Shown: in pieces, positions 25,197 to 34,300 of the stretch
How positions within the stretch are numbered: position 1 is the first letter of the stretch
Layout: each line of letters starts with the position of its first letter
NCBI GenBank assembly: GCA_026552975.1
Contig: JAPMTR010000080.1
Location: 1-51,457, forward strand
DNA: 51,457 nt
Source: Candidatus Methanoperedens sp.
Lineage (GTDB): Archaea; Halobacteriota; Methanosarcinia; Methanosarcinales; Methanoperedenaceae
Reading direction: 5' to 3'
Made by a program: the position numbers and the translations under genes
The notes under the pieces: model-generated
The model's database searches: none
What the model saw: only the letters and a program-made list of their open reading frames with translations
What the model was told of the DNA's origin: nothing

Positions 25197-26306
25197 ATGA
25201 AAGAACTCCTCTCCTGGGACCAGACCCTTTTCAAAGACAGCGAATTATTTGAACTTGACCATATCCCCGAACATTTCCTTCACAGGGAGACACAGATGCG
25301 ATCGCTCATGTACTGCATCCGTCCGGGATTAGGGGGAGGAAGGACACTCAACAGCCTGTGCATCGGAGCGCCGGGGACAGGAAAAACAACAGCTGTGCTT
25401 AAGGTTTTTGAGGACATAGAAAAGCACTCGACAAAACTTATTCCGGTTATTGTGAATTGCCAGATCAATCCAACAAGGTACACTATATTTTCACAGATAT
25501 TCAAGAAACTTATCGGTTATGCTCCGCCCCCATCCGGCGCATCTTTCAAAAAGATATTCAGCGAGGTCGCAAAATACATCGTTGAGCATGAAAAAGTGCT
25601 TCTGGTCGCACTTGACGATATGAATTACCTGTTCTACGAGAATGAGGTGAACGAGATCCTCTATTCACTTCTGCGTGCTCATGAAACACACCCGGGCGCG
25701 CGAATGGGTGTGATAGCGATATTAAGTGATACCGGCGTTCCTCACATGCTTGACCCAAAAGTCGAATCCGTTTTCCTGCCTGAAGAAATAAAATTCCCGG
25801 TATATTCCTTCGATGAGATACGGGATATTTTATCAAACCGAACGAAGCTGGGATTTTATCCCAATGTACTGGATGATAGCGTTCTTGAGACTATCGCAAA
25901 TCATACCTGCGCTCTTGGTGATCTTCGCGTGGGGATAGACCTCCTGAAGCGATCAGCCCTTAATGCTGAAAAACGTGCAAGCAAGAACATAGGCCATGAA
26001 GATGTGGAAGCAGCTTATGAAAGATCAAGGCTTGTGCATCTATCCTATATGATGCGTGCATTAAAAAAAGAAGAAAAAACACTCCTTGCCCTGATAGCAG
26101 ATTCCCCAAATTCAAATTCAGGCGAGCTCTATGAAATGTTCCATAAAAAGACAACTCTTGGATATACGCGATTTTACGAACTACTTAACAAACTTAGCTC
26201 CTTTAAGCTTATTGATGCCGATTTCACAGGCAAGGGAGCACGCGGAAGAAGCAGGATAGTCACTCTAAAGTTTGAGCCCGGGGAAGTGAAAAACCGGTTG
26301 ATATGA
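25197..26306 (+). CDS. cdc6: Orc1/Cdc6-family replication initiator
   Basis: About 369 residues: an AAA+ ATPase with Walker A GAPGTGKTT (about residues 59-67) and Walker B VALDDMNYL (about 136-144). The arrangement of helical lid and C-terminal winged helix (GELYEMFHKKTTLGYTRFYELLNKL) is that of archaeal Orc1/Cdc6, which binds origins and loads MCM. ATG 25197 is preferred because the family start ELLSWDQTLFKDSELFELDHIPEHF follows. A GTG at 25179 is also possible. No clear origin-recognition boxes were seen upstream, so it may be an accessory paralogue. Its end overlaps the next gene by 4 bp. Confidence 0.88.
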   Translation: MKELLSWDQTLFKDSELFELDHIPEHFLHRETQMRSLMYCIRPGLGGGRTLNSLCIGAPGTGKTTAVLKVFEDIEKHSTKLIPVIVNCQINPTRYTIFSQIFKKLIGYAPPPSGASFKKIFSEVAKYIVEHEKVLLVALDDMNYLFYENEVNEILYSLLRAHETHPGARMGVIAILSDTGVPHMLDPKVESVFLPEEIKFPVYSFDEIRDILSNRTKLGFYPNVLDDSVLETIANHTCALGDLRVGIDLLKRSALNAEKRASKNIGHEDVEAAYERSRLVHLSYMMRALKKEEKTLLALIADSPNSNSGELYEMFHKKTTLGYTRFYELLNKLSSFKLIDADFTGKGARGRSRIVTLKFEPGEVKNRLI

Positions 26307-27142
26307 GCTTCCTTATAAAATTCGCACATCAGTGGATCGCAGGTGAGGACATGGAAGATGCGATCGAACGCGCCAGGAAAGCAAATAGCAGCGGATCTGG
26401 AGCAATAATTAATTTCCTTGGTGAGCACATCAGGGATAAAGAAGAAGCACAGGTAAATAAGAATGAGAACTTAAGAATACTTGAGGCGATCAAAGATAAC
26501 AGGATCAATAGCACACTTTCAATAAAACTGACGCAGCTTGGACTTGGGATGGATTACGATCTTTGCCTTTCCAATGTGGAAGAGATCGTTGGTCAGGCCG
26601 CATCAGACGATATTTTCGTATGGATAGATATGGAAAGCTCAACTTACACGCATGATACCATTGAAATTTACCTCTCTATCCTCAAAAAATATAAGAACGC
26701 AGGGATCGCCCTCCAATCAAACCTCCTAAGGAGTGAAAACGATGCCCGAAGGATCGCTTCTTCCGGGGGTATTATCAGGCTTGTAAAAGGTGCTTATAAT
26801 GAAAACAGTGACGTGGCATATTTGAGCCGCTCTGAAGTTACAGTGAATTTCTCAAAGATCATGGGATATCTTTTTTACAGGGTCCCTTTTTTTGCGATAG
26901 CAACACACGATGAACGCCTGATATATGAAGCAATTGAAGCCAACAAGGCTCACCAGAAAAAAATCGAATTCCAGATGCTTCTTGGCGTAAGGGAAGAATT
27001 GAAAAAAGAGCTTGTAAATAAAGGTTTAACTGTTGTGGATTATATTCCTTATGGGAAGAAATGGCTGCCATACTCGTTAAGAAGGATACGCGAAAGAAAA
27101 CAAAATATTTTATTGATCTTTCGGTCAATTCTTGACATATGA
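26303..27142 (+). CDS. Proline dehydrogenase-like protein
   Basis: A 279-residue barrel protein resembling the PRODH family: IFVWIDMESSTYTHDTIEIY, GIALQSNLLRSENDARR, RLVKGAYNE, ATHDERLIYEA, EFQMLLGVREEL and YIPYGKKWLPYSLRRIRER are in the family order and include the conserved FAD- and proline-binding residues. PRODH oxidises proline to pyrroline-5-carboxylate with electrons to FAD and then quinone. No P5C dehydrogenase gene is nearby. The start overlaps the Orc1/Cdc6 stop by 4 bp, so the two are probably translated together. Confidence 0.78.
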   Translation: MSFLIKFAHQWIAGEDMEDAIERARKANSSGSGAIINFLGEHIRDKEEAQVNKNENLRILEAIKDNRINSTLSIKLTQLGLGMDYDLCLSNVEEIVGQAASDDIFVWIDMESSTYTHDTIEIYLSILKKYKNAGIALQSNLLRSENDARRIASSGGIIRLVKGAYNENSDVAYLSRSEVTVNFSKIMGYLFYRVPFFAIATHDERLIYEAIEANKAHQKKIEFQMLLGVREELKKELVNKGLTVVDYIPYGKKWLPYSLRRIRERKQNILLIFRSILDI

Positions 27143-28027
27143 TCATTTATTTTCATCAATAATTTCTAATTTTGTAAAAATGAACGGTACAACATATACC
27201 AGTGAAAAACCAAGGAGCACATATTTAATATAATTAAAAGCGGGATTGATCAGGGATAATATTTCAAAAACTACGAAAATCGAACCCATGACAAAGATCC
27301 CTGTAAATGCCCTCCTTATCAAATGTTTCCTATTTCTGGTATCACGAAACCTGATATTTTCTTCTTCTTGGATAGAACCAGTCCACATGGAAACCATCAC
27401 AAGTCCTAATTCTATCTGTTCTTTGGCAAGATCACCGGTTAAAGATGCAATAAAAACAAGGAGTATCGGAAAAAATAATGCAATAAGATATTTGGTGATG
27501 AGATCCTGTCTACTAATTATACTGGCAATACCTGTTTCCCCTTTAGAGAACACAAATGCTACTATCAGACCAAAAACAATCCCTCCGATCACATCCCCTG
27601 GATAATGGACTCCCAGGTAGATCCGGGATAATGAAACCAGCACAACAGCAATGATGCCGACAATAATTATCCAGTTCTTCTTGAACCTGATTGAAATGTA
27701 TCCCCAGAAACCCGATGATACAAGGGCATGACCGCTTGGGAATCCGAATTCATTCTCTGTTACCTTATGAAGATACTCCGGGGGTCTTGGCATGGCGAAC
27801 AGGGTTTTGGCAAGAAGCGCGATATATGCCGAAAATAAGATCACATACAGCGCCCTTATTCCCATTTTACGGTCATAACACCAGAAAATAAGCGATGCTA
27901 TAAGAATATAGACGGGTTCACTGCCAAGATCAGTCAATATTTTGAAAAATATATCAAGAATAGGATTTTCAATATTATGGAAATATATATTTATATTATC
28001 ATTGAAAAGGAATTGGATGAGTTCCAT
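27143..28027 (-). CDS. PAP2-superfamily membrane phosphatase
   Basis: 294 residues with several membrane helices and the three PAP2 motifs: KTLFAMPRPP (about residues 68-77), GFPSGHALVSSGFWG (about 94-108) and SRIYLGVHYPGDVIGG (about 132-147). The active-site histidines lie outside the membrane, and such enzymes dephosphorylate lipid or polyprenyl phosphates. The C-terminal part adds more membrane helices of unknown role. It converges with the PRODH gene at 27142/27143. Confidence 0.85.
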   Translation of the reverse strand: MELIQFLFNDNINIYFHNIENPILDIFFKILTDLGSEPVYILIASLIFWCYDRKMGIRALYVILFSAYIALLAKTLFAMPRPPEYLHKVTENEFGFPSGHALVSSGFWGYISIRFKKNWIIIVGIIAVVLVSLSRIYLGVHYPGDVIGGIVFGLIVAFVFSKGETGIASIISRQDLITKYLIALFFPILLVFIASLTGDLAKEQIELGLVMVSMWTGSIQEEENIRFRDTRNRKHLIRRAFTGIFVMGSIFVVFEILSLINPAFNYIKYVLLGFSLVYVVPFIFTKLEIIDENK

Positions 28028-28077
28028 GCCGGAAACCTGAAATAAATGGATGCCTGAGGCGATCCATCTAGATTAAG

Positions 28078-28275
28078 TTATGAGCCTTTGACTATGGCTT
28101 TTGGTGAGCGAGCTATCTTCTTGCGCTTTTTGCCGTCAGAAGTATATCGCTGGGCTGGGCCCGGGCGTTTGTGGCTGAGTTCAGATTCAGGGACCATTAT
28201 TATGTTACCTTTACGTCCCTTAACTCTGCCCCATTTTGTTATACCTGTTTTTCCCATGTAATTTTTATCCTCCAA
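28078..28275 (-). CDS. Small basic protein (DUF5350-like)
   Basis: A 65-residue, Lys/Arg-rich protein (MGKTGITKWGRVKGRKGNII then KRPGPAQRYTSDGKKRKK). It resembles small conserved basic proteins of methanogenic archaea that I recall as DUF5350. It is probably a nucleic-acid or ribosome-associated protein, judged by charge only. Confidence 0.6.
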   Translation of the reverse strand: MEDKNYMGKTGITKWGRVKGRKGNIIMVPESELSHKRPGPAQRYTSDGKKRKKIARSPKAIVKGS

Positions 28276-28328
28276 TGATTTAGTTTGGCTTCAGAATACT
28301 TCCGTTTATTCATAAACCTTTCCCCGAT

Positions 28329-29777
28329 TCAATTATGTTTTTTATCATGTACATCTGGATTAAGTCCCATATGACCAAGAACATGGTGATAATGTTCCAG
28401 GGGCATCAAAGAATAAAATGCTCTTTGCACGACCTCGCTTAATGAGGGGTGTATATGCATTCCCTGGATTACAGCTTCTCTGCTTTCTTCCTTCGTGTAC
28501 ATGAGGTTAACGATCTCCTGGATAAGGATGGAAGCATAAGGGCCTATTATATGAGCTCCCAATATTGTTTGTGCATTTTTTTCAAAAATGATCTTGACAA
28601 AATAATCTTTCAAAGCCATAGCATGGCCTTTTCCCGTATCTTCAAATTTTTCAAATCCGATCAAAATATTTTCCGCGCCATATTTTTCAACTGCCTCTTT
28701 TTCCCCCATTCCAACACTTGATATCTCAGGATAAGAGAAAACGGCATACGGGACTGCATGATAATCTACTTTGACCTTCTTTTTAAGGATCGCATTATAA
28801 AAAACGACCCTTGATTCATAATTAGCTACATGCTTGAAAAGAAATTTACCATTGGCATCTCCAAAAGCCCAAATGTTGGATTGTGTTGTTTCAAGATGAT
28901 CATCTACAACGATCCATCCTTTCGGATCGGTTTTTATTCCTCCTTTTTCAGGATGGAGAATTTCATGATCTGGGCCTCTGCCTGAGGCAACAATTATTTC
29001 ATCAACCACAAAATCAACTTTTTTCGCACCGCTTTTTGCGATCACTTTTTTCTTTGCACCTTTCATTTTTTGGACTTCGACCACTTCATGACCGGTGAAA
29101 ATATCCATATCCTTTGACATCTCTCTTTTTGCAAGAAGGGATATCTCAGGTTCCTCTTCAGGGATGAACTGTTTATTGCGCCCTATGATCGTTACTTTTG
29201 AACCCATTGATGAAAAGAAATGACCGTATTCTGCCGCTATGTATCCCCCGCCAATGATCGCAATGTTTGCCGGGAGCTTGTTCATTTTCAATATCGTATC
29301 ACTTGTGAGATAACCCGCTTCGTCCAATCCTTTTACTTTCGGGACAATGGTTTTTGAGCCCGTGCATAAAAAGATCATTTCTGAAGTAATTGTCTTATCG
29401 CCCACTTTCAAAGTATAGGGTGAAATAAATTGCGCAACATCGTTATAATAATCAATATTCGGGTCGCTGGAAAGTCCTTTTCGAATAGAGGCGATATCTT
29501 CTGATATTATTGATCTCATATTATTCATAATAAAATTGAAATCGATGTTTTTTACTTCGACATCGACCCCGAATTTCCCTGCGGTACCGATCGTTCTGAT
29601 GAGTTCTGCAGGATAGAGCAAAAGTTTTGAGGGTATGCATCCTCGAGTAAGGCATATTCCGCCCGGTTCATCTTTATCGATCACTGCAATTTTAAAACCA
29701 GGATATTTTTCAAGTATTGAGCCAACATAGTTCATCCCTGATCCTGTGCCTATTACTATCAAATCATATTTTATCAA
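28329..29777 (-). CDS. Dihydrolipoamide-dehydrogenase-like flavoprotein disulfide reductase
   Basis: 482 residues: FAD-binding GTGSGMNYVG near the N-terminus, the redox disulfide GGICLTRGCIPSKLL (about residues 39-53), NAD(P)-binding IIGGGYIAAEYGHFFSSMG, the second FAD segment IWAFGDANG and the catalytic HPSLSE near the C-terminus. This is the layout of dihydrolipoyl dehydrogenase and related pyridine-nucleotide disulfide reductases. No lipoyl enzyme genes are adjacent, so the true substrate could be another disulfide (for example a mycothione- or CoA-type thiol) or mercuric ion. It would act in the cytoplasm. Confidence 0.85.
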   Translation of the reverse strand: MIKYDLIVIGTGSGMNYVGSILEKYPGFKIAVIDKDEPGGICLTRGCIPSKLLLYPAELIRTIGTAGKFGVDVEVKNIDFNFIMNNMRSIISEDIASIRKGLSSDPNIDYYNDVAQFISPYTLKVGDKTITSEMIFLCTGSKTIVPKVKGLDEAGYLTSDTILKMNKLPANIAIIGGGYIAAEYGHFFSSMGSKVTIIGRNKQFIPEEEPEISLLAKREMSKDMDIFTGHEVVEVQKMKGAKKKVIAKSGAKKVDFVVDEIIVASGRGPDHEILHPEKGGIKTDPKGWIVVDDHLETTQSNIWAFGDANGKFLFKHVANYESRVVFYNAILKKKVKVDYHAVPYAVFSYPEISSVGMGEKEAVEKYGAENILIGFEKFEDTGKGHAMALKDYFVKIIFEKNAQTILGAHIIGPYASILIQEIVNLMYTKEESREAVIQGMHIHPSLSEVVQRAFYSLMPLEHYHHVLGHMGLNPDVHDKKHN

Positions 29778-29882
29778 TAAAATTCTCCTTTTATATTATA
29801 TATTTGCATATTGCATAAATCCTTTTTCCCGTAATTGGGTTTATTAGAAAAAAAAGTGAATTTTAGGGAAAATTTCACCCTA

Positions 29883-30011
29883 TTATTCACTCTGCTTGTG
29901 CATTTTCACTTCCTGGAATGCAATTTCATGCACAGCATTGAACTGGCTTTTTCGTTCAACCCTTGTATATTCAGATGCGCGTCTTGCAAGACCGCTCCAG
30001 AACAAATCCAT
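29883..30011 (-). CDS. 42-residue small protein with a strong ribosome site
   Basis: Starting at ATG 30011, the peptide begins MDLFWSGLARRASEYTRVER and has a second charged helix QFNAVHEIAFQEV. GAGGTGA lies 5 nt before the ATG, stronger than most sites in this window, and supports translation. No family recognised. Confidence 0.5.
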   Translation of the reverse strand: MDLFWSGLARRASEYTRVERKSQFNAVHEIAFQEVKMHKQSE

Positions 30012-30064
30012 ATAATTCACCTCATTTGCTGGATGAATGGATGAATATATAGGCATAAGCCATG

Positions 30065-30101
30065 AGCGGTGTGAAAGTATTGTACTAAAAAATACTTTCA
30101 C
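30065..30101. repeat. 19-bp repeat copy 2 with an 11-bp hairpin
   Basis: 30065-30083 repeats the sequence at 16379-16397 exactly. Here it is followed by its complement, so GTGAAAGTATT (30071-30081) pairs with AATACTTTCAC (30091-30101) around a 9-nt loop. It lies between the two-CW gene and the 42-residue gene. Confidence 0.6.
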
Positions 30102-30129
30102 TTCCCAGGCATAATGTTTTATGACATAA

Positions 30130-30489
30130 TTATGGGTTTTTTGGAGGTGTCAAATGAAAATAAATTCCTTCTTCCCTATTCACAGTTTTAAAAAAACTGC
30201 ATGATCTGCATGATATTATCTTTTTAGCATACATTCCCTTTAATTCTTTTTCACAGAATGTTCCTGCAATGGCCCAGCAGATCCTTCCTCCATTTTTTCC
30301 TCCGTTTGACCCATCAGCAGATATGTCGTTGGATGCAGGACATCTACCATTTTCAGCAGCCTTTTCCTCCATAAAGCCCTTACCACATTGCACAAAATCC
30401 CAACAATTTATTTTTGGAACTTTTAATGAAACGATCTTATCCTTTGAAGTTTCTCCCATACCTAACTCACTTCCTATCTTTCCTGTCAA
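30130..30489 (-). CDS. Two-CW-domain cysteine protein
   Basis: 119 residues with NCWDFVQCGKG and GGKNGGRICWAIAGTFC, then ISCRSCSFFKTVNREEG. These paired CW motifs define a small family found beside sensor kinases and regulators in anaerobes. The cysteines suggest metal or haem-iron binding. A role as redox or gas sensor is inference. A second Cys-rich gene and a large kinase lie just to the right. Confidence 0.65.
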   Translation of the reverse strand: MTGKIGSELGMGETSKDKIVSLKVPKINCWDFVQCGKGFMEEKAAENGRCPASNDISADGSNGGKNGGRICWAIAGTFCEKELKGMYAKKIISCRSCSFFKTVNREEGIYFHLTPPKNP

Positions 30490-30726
30490 TTAAATAGTCA
30501 ACAAGGTATATAAATATATGTTTTTCAGGATCGAGTGCCTGACCTGACAGCCTTAATAGTTATTCATGATGATAGATAGATATATATCCTAAAACCTTTT
30601 ATTTTACTGTGGATAACTGGATTGAAAACGACTCTCAGATAGGAGAAATCTTAGACCAAAAAACGTATGAAAAGTCCAAATTTACATTTATACTGTGTTA
30701 TATAGTTCTGATAGTTTGGGGGAAAA

Positions 30727-30963
30727 ATGACTATAAATATAAATAATGAGGTATTAAAAAGAACTGGAAACTGTAAGAAAGAGTTTGCTTGTTTATCTGG
30801 AAAGAATTGCAGTCTTTGCAAGGTTGAATATACAGTAAATGATTCGATACATTTTGTAAAATGCTTGAGCCAGGAACCCTGTGATTATAGAATGTCATTT
30901 GGTTATTCTTTCATTTGTCTGTGTCCAGTTAGGATTGAGCTATTTAACCGCTACAAAATCTAA
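30727..30963 (+). CDS. Small Cys-rich protein
   Basis: A 78-residue protein with eight cysteines (CKKEFACLSGKNCSLCKV, then KCLSQEPCDYRMSFGYSF, then CLCPVR). A GGGGGA site precedes the ATG. It overlaps the convergent response-regulator gene by 4 bp. It looks like a small metal-binding module; no family recognised. Confidence 0.55.
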   Translation: MTININNEVLKRTGNCKKEFACLSGKNCSLCKVEYTVNDSIHFVKCLSQEPCDYRMSFGYSFICLCPVRIELFNRYKI

Positions 30964-31334
30964 TTTTTTTGCGGAAAATACTGCTCTACCTGCTTCATAA
31001 ATTGAGTCGGATCAATTGGTTTCGGGATATAACCAGAACATCCGGCATCTAATGCCTTTTCACGATCACCTTCCATTGCAAAAGCAGTAACTGCTACTAT
31101 TGGAATGTTGACAGTTACAGGATTTTTTCTCAATTCCCTGGCTACAGTATATCCGTCAATACCAGGAAGCTGGATGTCAAGCAGGATAAGGTCAGGTTTG
31201 ATCCGCAATGCCATTTCTATTCCTTCCTTCCCATCCCGTGCTGTCGTTATCTCATAGCCATGTTTCTTCACTATAAATGTCAGCAGGTAGAGATTCATTT
31301 CGTTATCTTCAATTATGAGAATCTTTTGTTTCAT
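30960..31334 (-). CDS. Stand-alone CheY-like response regulator
   Basis: A 124-residue receiver domain only: acidic pair IIEDNEMN (about 7-14), phosphorylated Asp in LILLDIQLPGIDGY (about 53), Thr/Ala switch in VAVTAFAM and Lys in YIPKPIDP (about 105). There is no output domain, so it must signal through protein contact. Its start overlaps the end of the histidine kinase gene upstream, its likely partner. Confidence 0.9.
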   Translation of the reverse strand: MKQKILIIEDNEMNLYLLTFIVKKHGYEITTARDGKEGIEMALRIKPDLILLDIQLPGIDGYTVARELRKNPVTVNIPIVAVTAFAMEGDREKALDAGCSGYIPKPIDPTQFMKQVEQYFPQKN

Positions 31335-34300
31335 ATTCCCTCCTTTTTAATGGTAATGTAAACGTGAATATGCTACCTTTCCCATATTCACTTTCTACGC
31401 TTATGGTGCCCCCCAGGATTTCTACTAACTTTTTGCTAATTGAAAGTCCAAGTCCTGACCCCCCATAAGTGCGAGTTGATCCTTCATCTATCTGTTTGAA
31501 AGGTTTGAATAATTCATCAAATTGTTCAGATCTTATTCCAATACCTGTATCAATAATTCTTGTTATTACCTGCGTACCGCTTATTTTGCATTCTATTATG
31601 ATATCTCCCTTTTTAGTGAATTTGATCGCATTGCCGATCAGGTTTAAGAGTATTTGTTTCACACGTATACTGTCGCTTTGGATCAATATTTCATCATGTG
31701 GATCTTCCAGATACAAAGTCAAATTCTTTTCATCTGCAAGGGGTTTCATGGTATTGATAACAGATTGAATGATCCTTTGAATATCAAAACTTGAGATAAT
31801 GATCTTAAAATTACCGGATTCGATAGATGAAATATCAAGAATGTCTTTAATAAGTGATAAAAGATGCTCTGCACTGTGATTAACCAATAGTAATTGTTTT
31901 TCTTGGTCGTCAGTTATGGGCCCGGAAAGACCATTTAGCATTAAACCGGTAAAACCAATTATAGAATTGAGGGGTGTTCGCAGTTCATGGGACATAGTTG
32001 CAAGAAAAGCTGATTTTAATCCATCCAGTTTTCTTGCCGCTGATGCTTCGTCAATAGCGGCTTTTTCTCTTTTAAGAAGCTGTATACTTTCTTCCTGGGT
32101 TCGCTTGAGTTCAGTGATATCTGTTGAAATGCCACATACTGCATAAGGTTTACTATCTGCAGTCAAGAGTGGGAACTTCACTGAGATATAGACATGGATA
32201 CCATCATCCTGTGGCACTAATTCCTCTACCTCAATTGGTTCCCCCTTCTCCAGTGCCAGCAGGTCATGCCGTTGGAATCTCTCCGCAAAATCCAACGGGA
32301 AAATGTCCATGTCATATTTACCAATTATGGTTTTGCGGGTTACATGGAATAATTCTTCAAACCTCCTATTGATCATCATATACCGGCCCTCAATGTCCTT
32401 GATGAAAAAAACGGTGGTGGAATTATCCAGAACGCTCTGGAGTCGGATCTGGCTCTCAATTAGTGCTTCCTCTATGCGTTTGCGTTCAACAAGGTCAAAT
32501 CCGAAATCCGCCAGAAGCTTTAATGTTTCAGCATCTTTATCATCATAAAAACTCGATTTGTTCCCAATACCAATTATAGCCTTTATTCTATCAGCCCGGA
32601 TTATCGGAACTACTATTTCCCGAATGACAGGCGCATGACCCGGGGGCAATCCCTTACGGTTTGACAGAGCAGAATAGTCGTTATGAACTACGATATTACG
32701 GTTATAAAAACAATCCACCCAGACCCCTGCTTCTGAGATATCATAGTGACGTCCCTTTCCCCGGGCAGTGCACATTTCTTTAAGTGTCTTTGTTGACCAT
32801 GTTTGTAGTTGAATTGTTTTCTGATCTTCTGAAATAAAGTGAAAGAATCCTATCTTACTTCCTGTGAGCGCTTCAATTTCATCAAGTATCTTCCGGAGCA
32901 GCTCATCAACTGAGTGAGATCTTGAAAATTCAATCAGACGATTGCGGGATTGCAAAATTTTTTCTCTTTGTTTGCGTCTGGTAATATCTCGAAGGAATAC
33001 AAAGAATTTTCCTTCGTTTTTTAAATAGTTGACACTTATCTCACAATCAACTACCTGTCCATCTTTTGTGACATGCTTGCTTTCAAAACGGTCAGATCCA
33101 TTTTCAATGATTTTTTGAGTGTGATTTGTTATATCTGATTCTGATTCCATTAATTCCACATCTCGTATATTCATCCGAAGCAATTCCTCACGACTATACC
33201 CGATAATATTACAATAAGAGTCATTGACGTCAATGAAGCGTCTCTCCATATCTGAGACCCAGAACCCATCTAGAGCGGTCTGAAGGATCTTATGATATCG
33301 CTCCTGTCCATTTCGAATAGCTTCTTCGGCTAATTTTCTGTCGGTTATTTCACTTATATGGACAAGGTAGCCAAATGGGAGATTATCCTCTTTCTTCATC
33401 GGGATAATTATAACATCAATATAACACTGGCCTGATCTTTTTGTATTGTACAAATTATTCTTTTTAACTATATCAAAATCAAAAATAGATTCATAATTCA
33501 CTGATTGGTTATTTAGAAGTCTTTTCCTGAAATCTGCTGGAATATTAGGATCTTCAAATAGATTGAAACCTTTTATTTGTTCAATATCAACAACTCCAAA
33601 AAGGTCCAGGCATTCCTTATTAACTTCTATTAATTTTCCATCCACGTCATATATTTCGATCGCCACTGGAGATCGGTCGAATATTCCCTTGAACTTCTCT
33701 TCATTCTCCTGCAAAAATTCATACATACGCTTTTGATCTGTTATGTCTTTTGCCATCACGCAATATTTTCTCTTACCCCCAAATTCCACGTCACTATGGC
33801 TCATAGAAAGACTTCTTATTGTCCCATCTTTATTTATAATGTCAACTTCGTATGGTTTTCCGTCTGTTTCTTGAGCTTCATCCCACATTTTTAGGATAAA
33901 ATAATGATATTCAGGATGTATTAATTTCATGAAGCTGGATCCCAGAATCTCATCTTCAGGATAACCTGATAGATTGAAAAAAGATTCATTACCAAATTCG
34001 AATCTCCCTTGTTCATTAACAACAAATATGCTATCTTTTGAGGATTTTATAATTGTATCAAGATAATTTTTTGTGTCTTTGAGCTCTGTTTCCGCACTGA
34101 TGCGTATCAAAACTTCGGTGAGTTGTCCAGCGACTGTTTCTAATATCGTCCTGGTATTCTCAGGTATCTCATCCAGGCTATGTGAAGCTACATTGATTGA
34201 ACCGAGTAGGGATCTATTCTGATTTAAAGGAATTACAGCGATTCCACGCACTCCTTCTTCAAGAATAAAAGGGCTGTTTTTTATCCGATCTTCTGAGTGA

